From an uncultured Lachnospiraceae bacterium (GTDB taxonomy: Bacteria; Bacillota; Clostridia; Lachnospirales; Lachnospiraceae), in assembly GCA_948470335.1 (NCBI GenBank), contig CAOKOL010000005.1, positions 83,357 to 147,356 on the forward strand: a stretch of DNA of 64,000 nucleotides, given 5' to 3'. A program made the position numbers and the translations under genes. Position 1 is the stretch's first letter, and the number at the start of each line of letters is the position of its first letter. Positions 36,089-43,352 of the stretch are shown piece by piece. The notes under the pieces are model-generated. The model saw only the letters and a program-made list of their open reading frames with translations. It had not been told where the DNA came from and did not search any database.

Positions 36089-36990
36089 GACAGCTTTGAG
36101 TTTCCTTCCTTTTTCTCCAGCGCTTCCAGCTCTTTCAATTCCTCATCTTTAATATCCAGACGCTCTTTTTTGCGCTTCGGACGGAAACGAAGCTGCTTTA
36201 CCTTATATTCTCGGATATCCCGGTCATCCCGGTCCACCGTCACAAGTACCTTTACCGTCTGGCGCAGCACATTGACGCTGTGTACCTCACCCTTAAACCC
36301 GTCCTCGGTGGTAACATAGTCTCCAATGGAAGGAAGCCGGCTGTTCAGATACTCATAAGTATCCTCCTCATTTTTCAGACAGCACATCAGTCTGCCGCAG
36401 GTTCCTGAGATTTTCGACGGATTCAGAGACAGATTCTGCTCTTTGGCCATCTTAATGGATACCGGGATAAATTCCGACAGATAGGTATGACAGCACAGCT
36501 CCCGGCCGCAGTTGCCTACGCCGCCCAGAATCTTCGTCTCGTCCCGAACTCCGATCTGCCGCAGCTCAATCCTGGTTTTAAATACCGACGCCAGGTCCTT
36601 TACCAGCTCCCGGAAGTCAATCCGGCCATCCGCAGTAAAATAAAACAGCACTTTATTATTGTCAAAGGTATACTCCGTGTCGATCAGCTTCATATCCAGG
36701 TTATGCTTGGATATTTTTTCCAGGCATACCTGGTGGGCCGCCTTTTCTTTTTCCTTGTTCTTTTCCTCGGTCCGGTCGTCCTGCTCCGTGGCGATACGCA
36801 GTACGGCCTTTAAAGGCTGTACCACCTTCTCCTCCTCTACTTCCCGGACGCCCATAACCACATAGCCATACTCCACCCCTCTGGCCGTCTCAACGATCAC
36901 ATTCTGACCCCTTCTGACTTCCAGCTCTCCCGGATCAAAAAAATAAATTTTGCCGGCGGTACGGAATCTGACCCCTATCACTTTTATCAT
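36085..36990 (-). CDS. ricT: PSP1-domain protein RicT (YaaT)
   Basis: 301 residues with the PSP1 domain (~1-200): FYFTADGRIDFRELVKDLA, RIELRQIGVRDETK, GVGNCGRELCC, and the paired cysteines CGRLMCCLKNEE that ligate Fe-S clusters in the RicAFT complex. In B. subtilis this complex helps RNase Y mature mRNAs and is needed for efficient sporulation and competence. The C-terminal tail is highly charged (KEERLDIKDEELKELEALEKKE). It lies between holB (75 bases upstream) and trmN6. Confidence 0.93.
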   Translation of the reverse strand: MIKVIGVRFRTAGKIYFFDPGELEVRRGQNVIVETARGVEYGYVVMGVREVEEEKVVQPLKAVLRIATEQDDRTEEKNKEKEKAAHQVCLEKISKHNLDMKLIDTEYTFDNNKVLFYFTADGRIDFRELVKDLASVFKTRIELRQIGVRDETKILGGVGNCGRELCCHTYLSEFIPVSIKMAKEQNLSLNPSKISGTCGRLMCCLKNEEDTYEYLNSRLPSIGDYVTTEDGFKGEVHSVNVLRQTVKVLVTVDRDDRDIREYKVKQLRFRPKRKKERLDIKDEELKELEALEKKEGNSKLS

Positions 36991-37065
36991 AATCGATCAA
37001 TCGTTCCTTCCTGTTTTTCGTTATTCATGTATTCTTCCGCAGGATACGATCCATACGGCGCCTCT

Positions 37066-38058
37066 CTACAGATCTTTGATCGTCAGCAGCAGCAGCTCCA
37101 TAGTCAGATCGAAGCCCACATTCGCATTCAGCCGGACCCCGGCTTTCTCTACGGCGTCGATCACCGTGTCGATTCCGTGAAAACTGCTGTAATTGGCAGT
37201 CTCCCGGATCGCCGTCAGCTCATGGATGAAAATCAGCACATTGGCATCCTGGGTAGCTTTAAAAACCATCACGTCCCGGTACCACAGCTTCATCAGCTCC
37301 AGACATTCCGAAAAATCCCTGTTTCCCTCTTTCAAAACGCGCAGGCTCTCCAGCATCACAGGCACGGACATCTCTCTTGCTCCTTTCAGAATCCGAAGCA
37401 CACTCTGGTACATATCCATAAAATCCTCGGACTGCGCCAGCGAAACCGCTTTGCCCAGATTCCCTCTGGCAAAAGCGCAGCAAATATCTGTCTGCTGCTT
37501 CGCCGTGTGCAGGTGCTCCGTCAGATAGCCCGCCACTGTCTCGTCAGGCAGAGGCTTTAACGGCAGCGTAACACACCGGGACAAAATCGTCGGAAGAAAT
37601 GTCTCGCTGTTTGCCGCCAGCAGAAGAACGACGGCATATTCCGGCGGCTCCTCTATGGTTTTCAGAAGCGCGTTCTGAGCCTGAACCGTCATCTTCCCGG
37701 CTTCGTCCACAATATATATTTTATAAGGATTGCTGTAAGGCTTAATCTGCACATCCTCCACCAGCTTTTCCCTGATATCGTCCACGCCGATGCTGCCTGG
37801 CTTCTCATGAGTGACATAAATCACGTCCGGATGATTGTCCGTCAGAAACTGACGGCAGGAATGGCAGACGCCGCAGGCCTCCGCGCCTTTGCGGTTTTCG
37901 CATTCCAGCGCCATGGCAAAGGTCTTTGCCAGCATCTTCTTTCCCATGCCTGCCTCGCCGGAAAAAATATAGGCATGGGAAATATGGGTTTCTTCAATCG
38001 CCCTGGCCAGATGTTCTTTCACTGCGTCCTGCCCTAAAATATCTTTGAACTGAAACAT
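37066..38058 (-). CDS. holB: DNA polymerase III delta' subunit
   Basis: 330 residues from the ATG preceded by GGGAGGGG (an in-frame ATG 13 codons earlier has no site). AAA+ clamp-loader subunit: FSGEAGMGKKMLA Walker A (~34-46), the zinc-binding CENRKGAEACGVCHSC, VDEAGKMTVQAQNALLKTIEEPP with sensor region, and the SRC motif in ILSRCVTL. It works with HolA and DnaX to load the beta clamp. First gene of the operon with ricT, trmN6 and rsmI, promoter at 38102-38130. Confidence 0.94.
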   Translation of the reverse strand: MFQFKDILGQDAVKEHLARAIEETHISHAYIFSGEAGMGKKMLAKTFAMALECENRKGAEACGVCHSCRQFLTDNHPDVIYVTHEKPGSIGVDDIREKLVEDVQIKPYSNPYKIYIVDEAGKMTVQAQNALLKTIEEPPEYAVVLLLAANSETFLPTILSRCVTLPLKPLPDETVAGYLTEHLHTAKQQTDICCAFARGNLGKAVSLAQSEDFMDMYQSVLRILKGAREMSVPVMLESLRVLKEGNRDFSECLELMKLWYRDVMVFKATQDANVLIFIHELTAIRETANYSSFHGIDTVIDAVEKAGVRLNANVGFDLTMELLLLTIKDL

Positions 38059-38101
38059 AATCCCCTCCCATTTGCCCGCGCTGAACATTTCTTTCATACA
38101 C

Positions 38102-38130
38102 AGTATATCATATTATTGCCCAAATGAAAA
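38102..38130 (-). promoter_or_regulatory. Predicted promoter of the holB operon
   Basis: -35 TTTTCA (38125-38130), 17-base spacer, -10 TATACT (38102-38107); the -35 box is weak. Confidence 0.45.
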
Positions 38131-38184
38131 ACTTTTTCCGTAAAGAATTCCGTCGAAATCGCATTATCAGGAAAACCGAAAAGA

Positions 38185-38218
38185 ATAACAGACTCTCCCT
38201 GGGCGGAAAGTCTGTTAT
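38185..38218 (-). terminator. Terminator after the exonuclease gene
   Basis: ATAACAGACT/AGTCTGTTAT 10-bp perfect stem with a 14-base loop; TTCTTTTCGG follows on the minus strand. Confidence 0.65.
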
Positions 38219-38266
38219 CACAAAGAATCCGGTAAAACGCGCCGGAGACGTGTTTTCCGGATCCTT

Positions 38267-39229
38267 TCAGGTCTCCTGTTTTTGCTTTCTGCGGCTTTTC
38301 CGTTTGATGCGGAGGTTTTCCCTCTTTTCCCGAACCTCCGCCGCATCCTCTCCGTCGGCCGGACGAAGAACCCTCACCGCATAATACTGCCGGTCGTCCG
38401 CCGATTTTTTCAGACGGATCTTCCCCTTCATATAGCCATGGTCCGGACACCAGGACAGACTGTCATAGGTCTTCCCCCCGGAGGGAAACCAGCGAATCCG
38501 TTTGCGCAGAAAACGGCCGCAGACACAGCAGGGCGTAGCGGTAACCGTCTTATCCTCCATCACTTCTTCTTTCGTATCGAAGAGACGGGACACATATTTC
38601 GCGTAATCGGGAAAATTCAGGTAAATCTCATCTTCTTTACAGGCAGGCGGCCGATGGTAATCCACAGACAGGTACATTTTCACCCGTTCCCAGTCAAACT
38701 GCTGCATAATCATGGCAGTGTAACAGGTATCCTCATATGCCCCGTGAAAGGAGAGAGACTTCTGAAAATGTAAGAATTCCACCGCATATTCCAGAGACCT
38801 TCTGGAATGGCCATCTTCATAGGTCCGGCTGAACAGTTTCTGCACATCATAAAAAAGCAGCGGTTTAGGAAAAGGATTCTCCAGATGGTAAAATTCAATA
38901 TTCCGCTGCAGTTCTTCCAGATCCATGCTCCCCCAGGTGCAGACAACATAATCGTCTCCGCACCAACTGATAAAATCCGCTATCACCTCCGGAAAACAGC
39001 GGGCGTCCCGCAGTTCCTTCATGGAAATATGGACCAGCTCCTGGGTCTTAAAGTGCAGACGCTGATATACCTGAGGACGGACACATTCATGAAAGCGGTC
39101 CGCAATCTGCATGGATTCTCCCAGCTTCAATGCGCCGATTTCAATGATCTCAAAGGGAATGGCCCGATTCTCACCAGACTTGCCGGCAGGGGACTGATTC
39201 CATTCCAGATCCAATACGATATAATCCAT
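38267..39229 (-). CDS. DEDDh-type 3'-5' exonuclease with Cys-containing C-terminal domain
   Basis: 320 residues. The exonuclease domain (~1-190) resembles RNase T/DnaQ: Exo I VLDLEWNQ (Asp7, Glu9), an Exo II-like WGSMDLEEL, and Exo III SFHGAYEDTCYTA with His and Asp, so it is a DEDDh enzyme. The C-terminal part has CCVCGRFL and a later CPDH that could bind Zn, then a very basic tail (RENLRIKRKSRRKQKQ), suggesting nucleic-acid contact. GAGGATCATT precedes the ATG. Monocistronic. DNA repair or RNA trimming are both possible. Confidence 0.82.
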   Translation of the reverse strand: MDYIVLDLEWNQSPAGKSGENRAIPFEIIEIGALKLGESMQIADRFHECVRPQVYQRLHFKTQELVHISMKELRDARCFPEVIADFISWCGDDYVVCTWGSMDLEELQRNIEFYHLENPFPKPLLFYDVQKLFSRTYEDGHSRRSLEYAVEFLHFQKSLSFHGAYEDTCYTAMIMQQFDWERVKMYLSVDYHRPPACKEDEIYLNFPDYAKYVSRLFDTKEEVMEDKTVTATPCCVCGRFLRKRIRWFPSGGKTYDSLSWCPDHGYMKGKIRLKKSADDRQYYAVRVLRPADGEDAAEVREKRENLRIKRKSRRKQKQET

Positions 39230-39320
39230 AATGATCCTCCTCTGCCAAAAGGCACGGCACCTTGCACTATTTTATCATAACATCACGGCGGGGTCAAAAG
39301 GTATTTTTTTGCACAGGCTA

Positions 39321-39348
39321 TTGCTATTCGACATAAATAGACTATAAT
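39321..39348 (+). promoter_or_regulatory. Predicted sigma-A promoter of hydE-hydF
   Basis: -35 TTGCTA (39321-39326), 16-base spacer, consensus -10 TATAAT (39343-39348), ~50 bases before the hydE start. Confidence 0.6.
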
Positions 39349-39400
39349 AAAATTATCTGTTCATTAATATGAATAAAGAAACCTGCACAAAGGAGCGTCT

Positions 39401-40447
39401 ATGGAAGAATTAACCCGCCTGATCGACCGGCTGGAACAGGATCAGGTTTTAAGCAAGGAAGCATTTATCCGGCTGATCCGGGAACATACCCCTGACACGG
39501 ATGAATATCTTTATGAGAAAGCCAACCGGACACGGCAGAAACATTATGGAAATGAAATCTATATCCGGGGCCTGATCGAACTGACAAACTACTGTAAAAA
39601 CGACTGCCTGTACTGCGGCATCCGGCGGGGAAACCGAAACGCCCGGCGCTACCGGCTGGAACCGGAAGATATTATGGAATGCTGCCGGACAGGCTATGAC
39701 CTGGGATTTCGCACCTTCGTTCTCCAGGGCGGAGAGGACGGCTGGTATACGGATGAAAAAATCTGCCGGATTGTTTCTTCCATCAAACACGATTATCCCG
39801 ACTGCGCCGTCACGCTTTCTCTGGGAGAGCACAACCGCGAAAGCTACCGGGCCTGGTTTGACGCGGGTGCGGACCGTTATCTGCTGCGCCATGAAACGGC
39901 GGCTCCGGAACATTATGCAAAACTCCATCCGCCGGAACTGTCGCTGGCCCGTCGAATGGAATGCCTTGGTAATCTGAAAGAGATCGGCTACCAGACCGGC
40001 TGCGGATTTATGGTGGGCTCCCCGTTTCAGACCGCGGAGCATCTGGCGGAAGATCTTTTATATATCCACAGGCTTCAGCCCCAGATGGTAGGCATCGGTC
40101 CCTTTATCCCCCACCATGACACCCCTTTCGCAAAAGAACCGGCGGGCACGGCAGCGGACACGCTGTTTTTCCTGGCCCTGATCCGGCTGATGCTGCCCAG
40201 AGTACTTCTGCCCGCCACAACGGCGCTGGGAACCATCGCCCCGGACGGACGGGAAAAAGGCGTACGCGCAGGAGCAAATGTTATTATGCCCAACCTGTCT
40301 CCTTTATCCGTACGCAAAAAATACATGCTTTACGATAATAAAATCTCCACCGGCGAAGAAGCCGCCGAGAGCATCGACTCCCTGAAAAAGCGGATGAACG
40401 CCATCGGCTGTCAGGTAATCATCGGACGGGGAGATTATAAAGAATAA
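39401..40447 (+). CDS. hydE: [FeFe] hydrogenase maturase, radical SAM HydE
   Basis: 348 residues of the radical SAM/BioB-like TIM-barrel family. The 4Fe-4S site is Cys65-x3-Cys69-x2-Cys72 (NYCKNDCLYCGIR); FVLQGGEDGWY and LGEHNRESYRAWFDAGADRYLLRHET are typical of HydE, which helps build the di-iron subcluster of the hydrogenase H-cluster. The start has AAAGGAG. It is followed by hydF in the same direction, with a structured repeat between them. No hydrogenase or hydG is in the window. Confidence 0.94.
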   Translation: MEELTRLIDRLEQDQVLSKEAFIRLIREHTPDTDEYLYEKANRTRQKHYGNEIYIRGLIELTNYCKNDCLYCGIRRGNRNARRYRLEPEDIMECCRTGYDLGFRTFVLQGGEDGWYTDEKICRIVSSIKHDYPDCAVTLSLGEHNRESYRAWFDAGADRYLLRHETAAPEHYAKLHPPELSLARRMECLGNLKEIGYQTGCGFMVGSPFQTAEHLAEDLLYIHRLQPQMVGIGPFIPHHDTPFAKEPAGTAADTLFFLALIRLMLPRVLLPATTALGTIAPDGREKGVRAGANVIMPNLSPLSVRKKYMLYDNKISTGEEAAESIDSLKKRMNAIGCQVIIGRGDYKE

Positions 40448-40566
40448 AAGTTGCAGAACTGTAAAATCAGCAACGGACCGTACAGGCCCCGGAAGGATTT
40501 TCTGACGCAAATGCGGCAGGAAATTCTTCCAGATCATGGGGCCTGGAAGGGGAGTTGCAGAACTGT
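40448..40566 (+). repeat. Structured intercistronic repeat between hydE and hydF
   Basis: A single copy of the repeat found at 16797 and 42818, here on the plus strand, bounded by AGTTGCAGAACTG at both ends and starting at the base after the hydE stop codon. Stems: CAAC/GTTG, CAGGCCCC/GGGGCCTG and CTGACGC/GCGGCAG. The middle and last stems differ from other copies at both partner bases. Confidence 0.85.
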
Positions 40567-40583
40567 ATTGGGAGGAAAACACT

Positions 40584-41795
40584 ATGAGTCTTAACAGCAC
40601 ACCTGCATCCGACAGGGTCCACATCGGTTTTTTCGGCCGCAGAAACGCAGGCAAATCCAGCGTTGTCAACGCTGTCACCGGCCAGAACCTGGCGATCGTA
40701 TCCGACGTTAAAGGCACCACCACTGACCCGGTATACAAAGCCATGGAGCTTCTGCCTTTAGGTCCCGTTATGATCATCGACACGCCGGGTATCGACGATG
40801 AAGGCGCTCTGGGAGAGCTGCGCATCAGGAAAACCCGACAGGTTTTAAATAAAACAGATGTGGCCGTCCTGATCGTGGACGGCACAGAAGGAAAGAAACA
40901 GAGCGATGAAGAGCTGATCGCCCTGTTCCGGAAAAAAGGACTGCCCTACGTCATCGTCTACAACAAAGCCGACCTGTGCGCCGGAACCGCCGAAACCGAA
41001 CCGAATGAAATCCGTGTCAGCGCCCTCACAGGCTCCAATATTTATGAACTGAAAGAACTGATCGCCCGACTGGCCGCCACCCAGGAGTCCAAACTGCGGA
41101 TCGTGGCCGACCTGCTCTCCCCTTCCGATTTCACAGTGCTGGTGGTTCCCATCGACAAGGCCGCCCCCAAAGGCCGTCTGATCCTGCCCCAGCAGCAGAC
41201 CATCCGGGACATTCTGGAGGCTGACGCCGTTTCCATCGTCGTGAAGGAAAACGAGCTGAAAAACACCCTGGAGCATCTGGGACAGAAACCCAGGCTGGTC
41301 ATCACCGACAGCCAGGTATTTGCCGGCGTATCCGCCGATACTCCTGAGGATATTCCGCTCACCTCTTTCTCCATCCTGTTCGCCCGATATAAAGGCAATC
41401 TGGAGCTGACCGTAAAAGGAATCCGGGCCATAGAATCATTAAAAGACGGAGACAAAGTACTGATCTGCGAGGGCTGCACCCACCACCGCCAGTGCGACGA
41501 CATCGGCACGGTAAAAATCCCCCGCTGGGTACGCCAATATACCGGCAAAGAACTGCGGTTTGACTTCACCTCCGGCACAGAATTTCCCGATGAACTGGGC
41601 GAATATGCCCTGGTGGTTCACTGCGGCGGATGTATGCTGAATGAACGGGAGATGAAATATCGGCTGCAATGCGCCGAAGATCAGGGCGTACCGATTACCA
41701 ATTACGGTATTTTAATGGCTTACATCAACGGAATTTTAAAACGCAGCCTGGAACCGTTCCCCCAGATCGCCATGGCGCTGGAAAATGAAGTGTGA
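40584..41795 (+). CDS. hydF: [FeFe] hydrogenase H-cluster maturation GTPase HydF
   Basis: 403 residues from the ATG at 40584 (GGGAGG upstream; a longer in-frame start would run into the repeat). The GTPase domain has the P-loop GRRNAGKSS (18-26), the DTPG of IIDTPGIDDEG, and YNKADL (NKxD). The C-terminal cluster-binding domain has CEGCTHHRQCDD and VVHCGGCML, the CxH...HCxxC iron-sulfur site. HydF is the scaffold on which HydE and HydG products build the di-iron centre before transfer to HydA. Confidence 0.95.
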   Translation: MSLNSTPASDRVHIGFFGRRNAGKSSVVNAVTGQNLAIVSDVKGTTTDPVYKAMELLPLGPVMIIDTPGIDDEGALGELRIRKTRQVLNKTDVAVLIVDGTEGKKQSDEELIALFRKKGLPYVIVYNKADLCAGTAETEPNEIRVSALTGSNIYELKELIARLAATQESKLRIVADLLSPSDFTVLVVPIDKAAPKGRLILPQQQTIRDILEADAVSIVVKENELKNTLEHLGQKPRLVITDSQVFAGVSADTPEDIPLTSFSILFARYKGNLELTVKGIRAIESLKDGDKVLICEGCTHHRQCDDIGTVKIPRWVRQYTGKELRFDFTSGTEFPDELGEYALVVHCGGCMLNEREMKYRLQCAEDQGVPITNYGILMAYINGILKRSLEPFPQIAMALENEV

Positions 41796-41800
41796 AAAGA

Positions 41801-41836
41801 CTGCCGCAAAACAACGAAACCATTGTTTTGCGGCAG
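41801..41836. terminator. Hairpin between convergent hydF and cheY
   Basis: Perfect 14-bp stem CTGCCGCAAAACAA/TTGTTTTGCGGCAG with an 8-base loop; likely a bidirectional terminator, although no long T-tract follows. Confidence 0.65.
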
Positions 41837-41853
41837 CAGACTTGTCTCTGATA

Positions 41854-42216
41854 TCAGCACAGCGCTTCCTCAAACACCTTGAGTAGCTGCTCCCGGTGAA
41901 AAGGCTTATCCACAAAGCCTTTTGCGCCGATAGCTTTGGCTCTCTCAAAGGTATCGTCATATGCCAAGGAGGAAACCATGACGATTCTGGCCTCGGGATG
42001 CTGTTTCAGAATAATCTCAGAAGCATCCAGCCCGTCCATTCCCTGCATAATAATATCCATCGTCACCAGATCAGGCTTTACTTCATCATACTGGGCAATC
42101 GCATCCTCGCCGCTTCGGCAGTATGCCGCGATTTCATAATCCGTGCCTTCCAGAACATCGCCTAGCTGAACCCGTACCAGTCGGGAATCATCTACTACCA
42201 TCACTCGTTTGCTCAT
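41854..42216 (-). CDS. cheY: CheY-like single-domain response regulator
   Basis: 120 residues from the ATG with AAAGGAA close upstream; longer reading of the frame would translate a repeat fragment and is rejected. Complete receiver: DD9-10, phosphoacceptor Asp54 (VTMDIIMQGMDG), Ser/Thr switch (VMVSSL), Lys in DKPFH. No output domain. It is last in an operon with CheX, another response regulator and a hybrid kinase, so CheX probably dephosphorylates it. Confidence 0.88.
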   Translation of the reverse strand: MSKRVMVVDDSRLVRVQLGDVLEGTDYEIAAYCRSGEDAIAQYDEVKPDLVTMDIIMQGMDGLDASEIILKQHPEARIVMVSSLAYDDTFERAKAIGAKGFVDKPFHREQLLKVFEEALC

Positions 42217-42237
42217 TTCCTTTACCCCCTTCTCATA

Positions 42238-42285
42238 AAGTTCCGCAACTCCCGGGGATTGTACGGTCCGTTGCTGTTTTTTCAT
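42238..42285 (-). repeat. Core-deleted copy of the structured repeat
   Basis: Minus strand: the outer arms CAGCAACGGACCGTACAATC and GGGAGTTGCGGAACTT are retained but the ~55-base core is missing, leaving only the outer stem CAAC/GTTG plus CCC/GGG. It lies between cheX and cheY. Confidence 0.75.
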
Positions 42286-42305
42286 AAATCATTTGACACT
42301 ACCTC

Positions 42306-42794
42306 TTACTCGTTACCTGAAACCGTATCGTCCTCATCGAAACACGGTACATGGTGGATAAACTGCGCGCCTCCGCAGTTCTCATCGGAATATGTAAGCA
42401 TAAACTGTACCTCACTTCCCTCAGGCTCATAACGCCCACGGTAAAAGACAGGCGGGCTGAAATGCGCCGGGACCTGTGTGGCCTGAAACATAGCCCCGGC
42501 GATCCTGCCGCAGAGTACGTTAAAATATTCTTTGCTGAATTCCTCCAGATCCTCGGGACTGACGGATTCCTCATGGAAAGAATTGCTTGCCATACGGCAC
42601 AGCAGCCCGGTGTCCGCACAGAGGGTCAGGCTGGTGCGGAACCCTCTGTCAAAGGTAATCTGCACCGTACAAAGGTCTTCTCCCGGTGACTGGCTTCCCT
42701 GGTGCAGCCGCACACCTGCGGTACACTCCGTCACATCCTGAACCGCCTGGTCCAATATTCGCTCAAGCTCCTCTCTTGCCAAAGCAGTATTCAT
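42306..42794 (-). CDS. cheX: CheX/CheC-family CheY-P phosphatase-like protein
   Basis: 162 residues. The middle helix SPEDLEEFSKEYFNVLCGRIAG matches the CheX/CheC active-site pattern (acidic residue then Asn on the same helix), and the later strands (FSPPVFYRGR) fit the CheX fold. GGAGGATGACAGG precedes the ATG. It lies between two receiver genes, so phosphorelay damping by dephosphorylation is the likely role. The family assignment comes from motif and context; overall similarity is modest. Confidence 0.72.
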   Translation of the reverse strand: MNTALAREELERILDQAVQDVTECTAGVRLHQGSQSPGEDLCTVQITFDRGFRTSLTLCADTGLLCRMASNSFHEESVSPEDLEEFSKEYFNVLCGRIAGAMFQATQVPAHFSPPVFYRGRYEPEGSEVQFMLTYSDENCGGAQFIHHVPCFDEDDTVSGNE

Positions 42795-42817
42795 CCTGTC
42801 ATCCTCCTTTCTATTTA

Positions 42818-42935
42818 AAGTTCCGCAACTCCCCTTCCAAGCCCCCTTGATCTGGGAGCATTCCCAGCCGCTAAAACGTCTGTGAATCCTCCCGGGGCTT
42901 GTACGGTCCGTTGCTGTTTTTTATAGTTCCGCAGC
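42818..42935 (-). repeat. Structured intercistronic repeat at the end of the response regulator gene
   Basis: A full copy with flanking AGTTCCGCAAC/AGTTCCGCAGC boundaries. Minus strand: CAAC/GTTG, CAAGCCCC/GGGGCTTG, CAGACG/CGGCTG and GGGA/TCCC stems. Its first bases overlap the last codons of the upstream gene (42921), and it ends just before the CheX ribosome-binding site. Confidence 0.88.
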
Positions 42936-43352
42936 TCCCATCTCGGGTTCTGCGTCTTCCTTCTCTTCCTGCTCAAAGACCCGGCGGAGTCTTTTCTGCA
43001 GCTCCGCGGAAGAAAAAGGTTTCAGAAGGTAATCGCAGATTCCCAGTTTAACGCTCTCCAAAACCGCACCCTTATCCTCCACACCGGTAAGCATAATCAC
43101 CGGTATATTTTTCCCTTCCTCCATACTGCGTATTTTCCGCAATGTCTCAATGCCGTCCTGCTGCATCATATGAATATCCAGCAGAATCAGATCAGGCTTC
43201 TCCAGTTCCAGATATCTCAAAGCCCGTACCCCTGAATTAATCGTAACTACATCATAATCATTCCGCAGAATACTGGAAATCCGCGTTAAGATAATGACAT
43301 CGTCATCCACTGCCAAAATGCGTTTTTTTAAATCGCCCTCTACCTGGCTCAT
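42921..43352 (-). CDS. Response regulator receiver protein
   Basis: 143 residues: receiver domain (~10-125) with DDD16-18, phosphoacceptor Asp59 (LILLDIHMMQQDG), Thr in IMLTG and Lys in LLKPFS, then an acidic tail without an output domain. Its ATG overlaps the hybrid kinase stop by four bases, so it is coupled to it. The last codons and the stop (GCGGAACTATAA) lie inside the structured repeat, meaning that insertion of the repeat set the present C-terminus. Confidence 0.9.
   Translation of the reverse strand: MSQVEGDLKKRILAVDDDVIILTRISSILRNDYDVVTINSGVRALRYLELEKPDLILLDIHMMQQDGIETLRKIRSMEEGKNIPVIMLTGVEDKGAVLESVKLGICDYLLKPFSSAELQKRLRRVFEQEEKEDAEPEMGAAEL

Noticed and set aside
35255..36319. 354-residue plus-strand frame opposite rsmI/trmN6/ricT
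   Set aside because: Spans three well-identified genes on the other strand; no domain and no start signal.
42217..42285. Longer N-terminus for CheY reading through the repeat
   Set aside because: The extra 23 codons are translated repeat sequence, and the downstream ATG has its own site and matches CheY length.
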